A stretch of DNA of 64,000 nt. Source: Aliivibrio finisterrensis. Lineage in GTDB: Bacteria > Pseudomonadota > Gammaproteobacteria > Enterobacterales > Vibrionaceae. Position numbers and translations under genes: made by a program. This document shows, piece after piece, positions 57,882 to 64,000 of this stretch. The notes beneath the pieces were generated by a model. It had not been told where the DNA came from. It was given only the letters and a program-made list of their open reading frames with translations, and did not search any database. The stretch spans positions 36,551 to 100,550 of the forward strand of contig NZ_WBVP01000014.1 of the NCBI RefSeq assembly GCF_008933155.1, read 5' to 3'. The first letter of the stretch is position 1. Every line of letters starts with the position of its first letter.

Positions 57882-59138
57882 TTAGTTGTCTAGACCAATA
57901 CTTTGACGTATCAGAGTAAGTTTTTCTGACTCACCATTTTTGGCGGCTTTCTGCATAGCAAGTGTTGGTGCATGAATGAGTTTATTGGTTAATTTATTAC
58001 TTAATTCTGCCAAAACTTTTTCTGCATTTTGACCAGAAGCGAGCGCTTGGATACTTTTTTGCAATAACTCAATTCGAATCGTTTCTGAATTATCACGGTA
58101 TTCACGAATACTTTTAACGGCTTGACGCGAGCGGATCCAAGTCATGAAGCTTGCACTTTCTTCGCTGACAATAGCTTCGGCTTGAATCGCTTCAATTTTT
58201 CGTTGCTCGATGTTGTGATCGATGATCGACTTAAGATCATCAACAGAATACAGATAGGCATCATTTAACTCAGCCACTTCTCCCTCAATATCACGAGGGA
58301 CCGCAATATCGACAAACAACATTGGCTGATGTTTGCGTTGCTTTAAAGCGCTTTCAACCATCCCTTTACCAATAATTGGCAATGGGCTAGCGGTAGAGCT
58401 GATAATAATATCGGCTTTTGATAAATGTTCTGGGATTTCTGGAAGACTAATAACATCCGCATTAAATTGCTCTGCAAGCCCCATAGCTCTTTCGCGAGTT
58501 CGGTTAGCCACAATCAATTTTTTACAACCGGCAGCATCTAAATGCTTAGCAACTAACTCAATGGTTTCGCCTGCCCCAACCAAAAGGACCGTTGACTCAG
58601 CAAGGGATTCGAAAATTTGACGAGCTAAAATACAAGCGGCATAAGCAACAGATACCGCATTACCGCCAATATTAGTTTCTGTTCTGACCCGTTTGGCTAC
58701 AGAAAAATCACTTTGAAATAGTTTTTCAATAGTCCCCTCTACTGCATTACGCTCACGCGCATCAGCGAAGGCTTTTTTTACTTGACCTAAAATCTGTGGC
58801 TCACCTAATACTAATGAATCTAAGCCACAAGAAACACGCATTAAATGTTTTACCGCCGCTTGTTCTTCATAAACATAGATGCTTGGCATCAACAGCTCTA
58901 AAGAAACATCGTGAAATTCAGCTAACCAGTTAATAACATAGCCACTACTGATCCCCATTTTCACTTCGCAATAGATTTCAGTTCGATTGCAAGTCGATAA
59001 AATCACGCCGCTTTGAATCGCATCACTGTTTTTTAGTTCATCTAATGCTCTAGTTAATTTATCTGGAGAGAAAGCAACTCTCTCACGTAAATCAACTGAG
59101 GCTGATGTATGATTGATTCCAATAACAAGCAATGACAT
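57882..59138 (-). CDS. hemA: Glutamyl-tRNA reductase
   Basis: First committed step of tetrapyrrole synthesis: glutamyl-tRNA to glutamate-1-semialdehyde, with NADPH. 418 aa, as in E. coli, from the ATG at 59138; a longer reading adds 10 hydrophobic residues outside the family. Catalytic Cys50 in [22 protein letters not shown] at the N-terminus, NADPH motif [11 protein letters not shown], and a C-terminal dimerisation helix. The N-terminal SLL follows the Met, rather than the Lys-Lys pair that drives haem-dependent proteolysis in some enterobacteria. Divergent from lolB. Confidence 0.97.
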   Translation of the reverse strand: MSLLVIGINHTSASVDLRERVAFSPDKLTRALDELKNSDAIQSGVILSTCNRTEIYCEVKMGISSGYVINWLAEFHDVSLELLMPSIYVYEEQAAVKHLMRVSCGLDSLVLGEPQILGQVKKAFADARERNAVEGTIEKLFQSDFSVAKRVRTETNIGGNAVSVAYAACILARQIFESLAESTVLLVGAGETIELVAKHLDAAGCKKLIVANRTRERAMGLAEQFNADVISLPEIPEHLSKADIIISSTASPLPIIGKGMVESALKQRKHQPMLFVDIAVPRDIEGEVAELNDAYLYSVDDLKSIIDHNIEQRKIEAIQAEAIVSEESASFMTWIRSRQAVKSIREYRDNSETIRIELLQKSIQALASGQNAEKVLAELSNKLTNKLIHAPTLAMQKAAKNGESEKLTLIRQSIGLDN

Positions 59139-59317
59139 TCGGCAAACAGACCAATAAAAAAATAACAAGGGCGGATTTTACTTGATGCCGCCCAATTTTA
59201 AAAGGCATAGGGGCTATCAGGAGAGAAATTAGTGAGCAATAAGCACTATTTGTATCCAAATATTCAAACAATTTGCTACAATCTGATACCTACTTTAGAT
59301 TAAACATGAGATTTTTA

Positions 59318-59932
59318 ATGACGCTTCCTCATTTTACTCGCTTTCCATTAGTTGTTCTTATCTTTACTCTTTTTCTGAGTGCTTGTTCTAGTGTTCCTTT
59401 AACGCCACAACAATCGACTAATTGGAATAAACATCAAACTAAACTACAAGAAATAACTGAGTATAAAGTCACTGGGAAAATTGGCTATAAATCCCCAGAA
59501 CAACGTCATAGCTTAAATTTCCAATGGACTCAAAACCAAGACAATCGTGAGCTGTTATTAACCACATTTTTAGGCCAAACGGTTCTCAAAGTTTCAATGA
59601 ATCAAAGCAATACCATTGTAGAAACGGGAGACGACCAAACTTTTGAAGGTACAGACCCTGGGCGACTTATCTACGGTCTCACAGGTCTTAATATGCCGAT
59701 TGCTTATCTTGGTGATTGGATAAAAGGATTACCTACCGCAGCTGATGACTTTCAATTAAATGAATTAAATACCATAAAGCACTTATCAAAGCAGGTTGGA
59801 CAAACTAACTGGCATCTACGCTATAACAGCTATAGCGATAATGAACAGCTCCTATTGCCAAATTCAATGACGCTTACTCAACAAAACACCACAATTAAAA
59901 TCATTGCTTCAAATTGGATTGTTTCTCAATGA
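59318..59932 (+). CDS. lolB: Outer-membrane lipoprotein receptor LolB
   Basis: Accepts lipoproteins from LolA and inserts them in the outer membrane. 204 aa from the ATG at 59318 ([11 protein letters not shown]), giving a lipoprotein signal with lipobox LSAC (Cys23). Upstream TTG and ATG readings lengthen the n-region beyond family norms. Mature part keeps [19 protein letters not shown] and [14 protein letters not shown]; a hydrophobic Leu loop is typical. Overlaps ispE by 4 bases (ATGA). Confidence 0.93.
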   Translation: MTLPHFTRFPLVVLIFTLFLSACSSVPLTPQQSTNWNKHQTKLQEITEYKVTGKIGYKSPEQRHSLNFQWTQNQDNRELLLTTFLGQTVLKVSMNQSNTIVETGDDQTFEGTDPGRLIYGLTGLNMPIAYLGDWIKGLPTAADDFQLNELNTIKHLSKQVGQTNWHLRYNSYSDNEQLLLPNSMTLTQQNTTIKIIASNWIVSQ

Positions 59933-60795
59933 TAAATACCTCTACTCGCTGGCCTTCTCCTGCGAAACTCAACTTATTTCTTTATATTAATGGCCAACAA
60001 GAAAATGGCTATCATGAACTTCAAACTCTATTTCAGTTCATCGATTTATGTGACTACCTAACTATTACGCCTAATAAGACCGGTAAAATCACCTTATCTC
60101 CAGATATCCCGGGAGTTAAAACAGAAGATAATTTGATCTGGAAAGCAGCAACTCTTCTCCAGCAGCATACTTCATCCGTACTCGGTGCTCATATCGAAAT
60201 AGAAAAAGTACTTCCTATGGGAGGAGGTATCGGTGGTGGTTCTTCTAATGCTGCAACGGTTTTAGTTGCTTTGAATTTCCTTTGGCAGTTGAATTTGCCC
60301 AACAATACGCTTAGTGAGTTAGGCGTAAGATTGGGGGCAGATGTCCCTATCTTTGTTCACGGTTTTTCTGCATTTGCAGAAGGTGTTGGCGAAAAATTAC
60401 AACCCGCCACCCCTAAAGAGTTATGGTACGTATTAATTAAGCCAAACGTAAGCATTGCAACCGTTGATGTCTTCACCCACCCTGATTTGATTAGAAATAC
60501 ACCAAAACAGTCACTTAATGCACTTTTAGATGCCCCATACGAAAACGATTGCGAAAAAATTGTCAGAAGTGTGTATCCAGAGGTTGATTACCAACTTTCA
60601 TGGCTGTTAGAATATGCGCCATCAAGATTAACCGGAACAGGCGCTTGTGTTTTTGCTGAATTTAACAGCGAAAAAGAAGCACAAGAGGTTTATTCCTTAA
60701 TCCCTGATAATGCAACCGGATTTATCACTCGAGGTATGAATACTTCGCCACTCAACCACAAACTGGAAGAGTATAAATCATTATGCAAAATATAA
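59929..60795 (+). CDS. ispE: 4-diphosphocytidyl-2-C-methyl-D-erythritol kinase
   Basis: Fourth enzyme of the MEP isoprenoid pathway; GHMP kinase. 288 aa (E. coli 283). Seen: [13 protein letters not shown] (motif 1, catalytic Lys), [17 protein letters not shown] (ATP loop), [12 protein letters not shown] with catalytic Asp, and [12 protein letters not shown]. The ATG at 59929 overlaps the lolB stop, so coupling is likely. Followed by prs after 38 bases, the lolB-ispE-prs order of enterobacteria. Confidence 0.97.
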   Translation: MINTSTRWPSPAKLNLFLYINGQQENGYHELQTLFQFIDLCDYLTITPNKTGKITLSPDIPGVKTEDNLIWKAATLLQQHTSSVLGAHIEIEKVLPMGGGIGGGSSNAATVLVALNFLWQLNLPNNTLSELGVRLGADVPIFVHGFSAFAEGVGEKLQPATPKELWYVLIKPNVSIATVDVFTHPDLIRNTPKQSLNALLDAPYENDCEKIVRSVYPEVDYQLSWLLEYAPSRLTGTGACVFAEFNSEKEAQEVYSLIPDNATGFITRGMNTSPLNHKLEEYKSLCKI

Positions 60796-60833
60796 AATTC
60801 TCACAATTTGGACGCAACCCTGAGGTTTCCACC

Positions 60834-61781
60834 GTGCCTGACATGAAGCTATTTGCTGGTAATGCAACTCCTGAACTAGCGCAACGTATCGCTGATCGAC
60901 TATACATTTCACTTGGTGACGCTACTGTCGATCGTTTTTCTGACGGCGAAGTAGCTGTTCAAATTAACGAGAATGTACGTGGTAGTGATGTTTTCATCAT
61001 TCAATCTACATGTGCCCCTACTAATGACAACATCATGGAATTAGTAGTAATGATCGACGCACTTCGTCGTGCTTCTGCTGGCCGTATCACTGCGGTAATC
61101 CCATACTTTGGTTATGCTCGCCAAGATCGTCGCGTACGTTCTGCTCGTGTACCAATCACTGCAAAAGTTATTGCTGATATGCTTTCAAACGTTGGTGTTG
61201 ACCGCGTTTTAACTATCGACCTTCACGCTGAACAAATTCAAGGTTTCTTCGACGTACCAGTAGACAACATCTTCGGAACTCCTGTACTGCTTGATGACAT
61301 GCGCACTCGTGGTCTAGAAAATCCAGTTGTTGTTTCTCCTGACCTAGGTGGTGTTGTTCGTGCTCGCGCAACAGCAAAAGCATTAGGTGATGTTGATATC
61401 GCTATCGTTGATAAACGTCGTCCACGTGCAAACGTATCAGAAGTAATGAACCTTATTGGTGATGTTGACGGTCGTGACTGTGTTATCGTTGATGACATGA
61501 TCGATACTGGCGGTACATTATGTAAAGCAGCTGAAGCACTTAAAGAACGCGGTGCTAAACGTGTATTTGCTTATGCAACTCACGCTGTATTCTCTGGTTC
61601 AGCAGCAGAAAACATTGCAAACTCGGTATTAGACCAAGTTGTGGTTACTGACTCGATTACTCTATCTAAAGAAATGGCAGCAACAGGCAAAGTAACTGAA
61701 CTAAGCCTTTCTCGCATGCTAGCTGAAGCGATTCGTCGTATCAGCAATGAAGAGTCAATCTCTGCAATGTTTGATCACTAA
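60834..61781 (+). CDS. prs: Ribose-phosphate pyrophosphokinase
   Basis: Makes PRPP from ribose 5-phosphate and ATP for nucleotide, His, Trp and NAD synthesis. 315 aa, the E. coli length, from the GTG at 60834 with GAGG 8 bases upstream; the longer ORF from 60783 overlaps ispE. Seen: [68 protein letters not shown] and the PRPP loop [18 protein letters not shown] is also the start in E. coli. Confidence 0.98.
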   Translation: MPDMKLFAGNATPELAQRIADRLYISLGDATVDRFSDGEVAVQINENVRGSDVFIIQSTCAPTNDNIMELVVMIDALRRASAGRITAVIPYFGYARQDRRVRSARVPITAKVIADMLSNVGVDRVLTIDLHAEQIQGFFDVPVDNIFGTPVLLDDMRTRGLENPVVVSPDLGGVVRARATAKALGDVDIAIVDKRRPRANVSEVMNLIGDVDGRDCVIVDDMIDTGGTLCKAAEALKERGAKRVFAYATHAVFSGSAAENIANSVLDQVVVTDSITLSKEMAATGKVTELSLSRMLAEAIRRISNEESISAMFDH

Positions 61782-61799
61782 TCAAACAAAAATCTATTC

Positions 61800-61829
61800 A
61801 AACGCCCTGCTATATGCGGGGCGTTTTTG
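61800..61829 (+). terminator. Terminator of lolB-ispE-prs
   Basis: AAACGCCCTGC / GCGGGGCGTTT with TATAT loop (one T-G wobble), followed by five T. Confidence 0.9.
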
Positions 61830-61875
61830 TATTTGGATTTCTTGTGTTAATATGGCGCGCCTTTTTAATGGGACA

Positions 61876-61938
61876 TACTAATACCATTAATTTTCTTTCG
61901 TTTCTTTTATACGAATAAGTTTATTAATGATATTGGTA
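61876..61938 (+). repeat. Inverted repeat in the pth leader
   Basis: TACTAATACCATTAAT (61876-61891) can pair with ATTAATGATATTGGTA (61923-61938), with one wobble and one mismatch and a 31-base spacer. It ends 21 bases before the pth start, so it could fold in the leader or mark a repeat remnant. Confidence 0.45.
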
Positions 61939-61959
61939 TCCAAATAGAGAGATAAGTCT

Positions 61960-62550
61960 TTGAGTAATCAAATCAAACTTCTTGTTGGACTAGCAAACCC
62001 TGGTCTTGAGTATAAAAGAACTCGCCATAATGCAGGGGCATGGGTCGTCGAAGAGCTCGCTCGTATGCACAACGTTTCACTGCGAGAAGAAGCTAAGTTC
62101 TTCGGATTAACAGGTAGGATCCAAAGCAATGGCCAGGATCTTCGCTTATTAATTCCAACAACATTTATGAATTTATCAGGTAAAGCGATTGCTTCACTAG
62201 CTAAGTTTTACCAAATAAAACCAGAAGAGATTTTAGTTGCTCATGATGAGCTAGATCTCCCTCCTGGGGTAGCAAAATTCAAAAAAGGTGGTGGTCACGG
62301 AGGTCATAATGGCTTACGAGATACCATTACTAAATTAGCCAATACGAAAGAGTTCTATCGACTCCGTATTGGTATTGGCCACCCTGGCCACAAAGATAAA
62401 GTTGCCGGTTTTGTTTTAGGAAAAGCGCCTACCAAAGAGCAAGAGTTAATCGATGCTGCTGTAGATGAATCTACACGCTGTTTAGATATATTGCTTAAAG
62501 ATGGATTAAGTAAAGCACAAAATCGTTTACACACATTCAAAGCTGAATAA
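61960..62550 (+). CDS. pth: Peptidyl-tRNA hydrolase
   Basis: Recycles peptidyl-tRNA released by stalled ribosomes. 196 aa, the vibrio length. Seen: [26 protein letters not shown] N-terminus with catalytic His23 (TRHNAG), [21 protein letters not shown] and [12 protein letters not shown]. The start codon is TTG at 61960, preceded by AGAGAG at 7 bases; the reading matches the V. cholerae N-terminus (MSQ/MSN-IKLLVG), so TTG is real and may lower translation. Followed by ychF after 19 bases. Confidence 0.95.
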   Translation: MSNQIKLLVGLANPGLEYKRTRHNAGAWVVEELARMHNVSLREEAKFFGLTGRIQSNGQDLRLLIPTTFMNLSGKAIASLAKFYQIKPEEILVAHDELDLPPGVAKFKKGGGHGGHNGLRDTITKLANTKEFYRLRIGIGHPGHKDKVAGFVLGKAPTKEQELIDAAVDESTRCLDILLKDGLSKAQNRLHTFKAE

Positions 62551-62569
62551 CACAGATAAGGTTTACATC

Positions 62570-63661
62570 ATGGGTTTTAAATGCGGAATCGTTGGTCTTC
62601 CAAACGTTGGTAAGTCAACACTGTTTAACGCACTAACTAAAGCGGGAATTGAAGCGGCAAACTTCCCTTTCTGTACAATTGAACCAAACACAGGTGTGGT
62701 TCCTGTTCCAGATCTACGTTTAGACGCATTAGCTAAAATCGTAAATCCAGAGCGTATTCTTCCAACGACAATGGAATTCGTTGATATCGCAGGTCTTGTA
62801 GCTGGTGCATCTAAAGGTGAAGGTCTAGGTAATAAATTCCTAGCAAACATCCGTGAAACAGACGCTATTGGCCATGTTGTTCGTTGTTTTGAAAATGAAA
62901 ACATCATTCACGTAGCAGGTAAAATCTCACCGATTGAAGATATCGAGATCATCAACCTTGAGCTTGCTCTAGCTGATTTAGATTCATGTGAACGTGCAAT
63001 CTTCCGTCAAACGAAGAAAGCAAAAGGTGGCGATAAAGACGCTAAGTTTGAAATCTCAGTACTTGAAAAACTGCTGCCTGTATTCACAGAAGGTGGAATG
63101 GCTCGCACTGTTGAACTAGCAAAAGAAGAAATCGCAGCTGTTTCTTACCTGAATTTCTTAACACTAAAACCTACAATGTATATTGCTAACGTTAGTGAAG
63201 ATGGTTTTGAAAACAACCCATTCCTAGATATGGTTCGTGAATACGCAGAAAAAGAAAACAACGTAGTTGTTCCAGTATGTGCAGCTATTGAATCTGAGCT
63301 TTCTGAACTAGATGATGAAGATCGCGAAGAATTCCTTGCTGATATGGGCATCGAAGAACCAGGCCTAAACCGAGTGATCCGCTCTGGTTACGAACTACTA
63401 ACTCTACAAACGTATTTTACTGCGGGTGTAAAAGAAGTTCGCGCTTGGACTATCCCAGTAGGAGCAACTGCACCACAAGCTGCAGGTAAGATCCACACAG
63501 ACTTTGAAAAAGGCTTTATCCGTGCAGAAGTTGTTGGCTATGATAACTTTATTGAATTTAGTGGCGAGAGCGGCGCTAAAGAAGCCGGCAAATGGCGCCT
63601 AGAAGGAAAAGATTACATCGTTAAAGATGGTGATGTAGTGCATTTCCGCTTCAACGTATAA
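62570..63661 (+). CDS. ychF: Obg-like ATPase YchF
   Basis: Ribosome-associated P-loop ATPase of the Obg/HflX superfamily, implicated in oxidative-stress response and translation initiation fidelity. 363 aa, as in E. coli. Walker [13 protein letters not shown] at residues 8-19, switch region [17 protein letters not shown], and NVSE ([10 protein letters not shown]) in place of the GTPase NKxD motif, explaining ATP preference. Coiled-coil insert about 130-190 and C-terminal TGS domain ending [12 protein letters not shown]. Pairing with pth is conserved in bacteria. Confidence 0.98.
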   Translation: MGFKCGIVGLPNVGKSTLFNALTKAGIEAANFPFCTIEPNTGVVPVPDLRLDALAKIVNPERILPTTMEFVDIAGLVAGASKGEGLGNKFLANIRETDAIGHVVRCFENENIIHVAGKISPIEDIEIINLELALADLDSCERAIFRQTKKAKGGDKDAKFEISVLEKLLPVFTEGGMARTVELAKEEIAAVSYLNFLTLKPTMYIANVSEDGFENNPFLDMVREYAEKENNVVVPVCAAIESELSELDDEDREEFLADMGIEEPGLNRVIRSGYELLTLQTYFTAGVKEVRAWTIPVGATAPQAAGKIHTDFEKGFIRAEVVGYDNFIEFSGESGAKEAGKWRLEGKDYIVKDGDVVHFRFNV

Positions 63662-63663
63662 TA

Positions 63664-63693
63664 AAAAAGGCCAGCAAATTTGCTGGCCTTTTT
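63664..63693 (+). terminator. Terminator of pth-ychF
   Basis: Perfect 30-base palindrome AAAAAGGCCAGCAAA plus its complement, ending in TTTTT. Confidence 0.94.
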
Positions 63694-63880
63694 ATTACTT
63701 GTCTATATTTCAAACAGTTAAAAGCTATTATTCTTCTCACTGATCATCAGTACCACCTCTTGTTTTCAACTCTTATCCCTATCCTTTTGTTCTTATTCAC
63801 TCTTATTTGCATATAAAAAGTACGCTTTGATTAAATTCCGTTCGAACAATCAAAGATTTCATATTTTTTTCAAAAAAGTA

Positions 63881-63909
63881 TTGACGCATAAGCCTCTGAT
63901 ACGCATAAT
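63881..63909 (+). promoter_or_regulatory. Strong stable-RNA promoter of the tRNA operon
   Basis: TTGACG, exactly 17 bases, CATAAT, followed by a GC-rich discriminator GCGCTCCG typical of stringently controlled tRNA/rRNA promoters. An A/T-run tract (63861-63880) immediately upstream resembles an UP element. An inverted repeat CTTTGATT...AATCAAAG (63825-63855) lies just above. The rest of 63694-63824 shows no gene. Confidence 0.8.
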
Positions 63910-63968
63910 GCGCTCCGTCCTCACCGATAAGACGGAAGAGAGACAAGTTAGAAATAAAGAAACAACTT

Positions 63969-64000
63969 GGCTACTTAGCTCAGCTGGTTAGAGCACATCA
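63969..64000 (+). tRNA. tRNA-Met (elongator), 3' part outside window
   Basis: The 32 visible bases (acceptor strand GGCTACT, D-arm AGCTCAGCTGGTTAGAGC, then ACATCA at the anticodon stem) match the 5' half of elongator tRNA-Met. The anticodon itself lies beyond the window edge, so isotype rests on similarity. It is probably the first gene of a tRNA cluster. Confidence 0.8.

Noticed and set aside
60783..60833. Longer Prs start overlapping ispE
   Set aside because: The GTG at 60834 has a ribosome binding site and yields exactly the 315-aa E. coli alignment.

Overview
The window reads as chromosomal DNA of a marine Vibrionaceae, most likely Aliivibrio (Vibrio) fischeri or a close relative. The composition is AT-rich, and the window carries toxR-toxS divergent from htpG, comEA-ppiD-hupB-lon-clpX-clpP-tig, nirBDC-cobA and chitin-sugar (nag) genes. 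Nearly every gene belongs to a recognised core family and the order follows enterobacterial synteny in blocks. I see no IS element, prophage, CRISPR array or integron, and no broken gene.

Layout. 1-5.8 kb: partial ybgI, pgm and seqA on the minus strand, then ybfF, a DUF2788 membrane protein, fldA and fur on the plus strand, with a DUF4442 gene antisense between fldA and fur. 5.8-15.5 kb: glnS and the N-acetylglucosamine module (nagE divergent from nagA-nagC), a Kef-type antiporter and asnB. 15.5-18.2 kb: rfaH, a POT peptide transporter and comEA. 18.3-26.8 kb: protein quality control (ppiD, hupB, lon, clpX, clpP, tig), all on the minus strand. 27.1-31 kb: hemH, adk, htpG. 31-38 kb: toxRS, yfcE, yfcH and the proVWX osmoprotectant transporter. 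38-43.7 kb: a short-chain dehydrogenase, cnoX/ybbN and a copper regulon (cueR divergent from copA, a 24-residue ORF and copG). 43.8-48.7 kb: tRNA-Pro(UGG), smrA, ushA and a chemoreceptor. 49-53.7 kb: assimilatory-type nitrite reduction (nirB, nirD, nirC) with the siroheme enzyme CobA. 53.8-63.7 kb: kdsA, sirB1, sirB2, prmC, prfA and hemA on the minus strand, divergent from lolB-ispE-prs-pth-ychF. The window ends inside a tRNA-Met gene behind a strong stable-RNA promoter.

Functional links. CueR should switch on CopA and probably the downstream small protein and periplasmic CopG. CobA supplies siroheme precursor to NirB. NagE imports and phosphorylates GlcNAc, NagA deacetylates it and NagC represses. 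Lon and HtpG have sigma-32-like promoters.

Most interesting observations. (1) A compact unit at about 39.0-39.2 kb has a PhoB-type box placed exactly 10 bp before a -10 element, a ribosome binding site, a 21-residue hydrophobic ORF and a strong terminator. It looks like an undescribed phosphate-responsive small membrane protein or small RNA. (2) A 24-residue membrane ORF with a strong ribosome binding site sits between copA and copG. (3) Several intergenic inverted repeats are built on ATACC...GGTAT, including a long one in the adk leader. Many start codons were moved from the longest ORF using ribosome binding sites and family alignment from memory; these are stated per gene.
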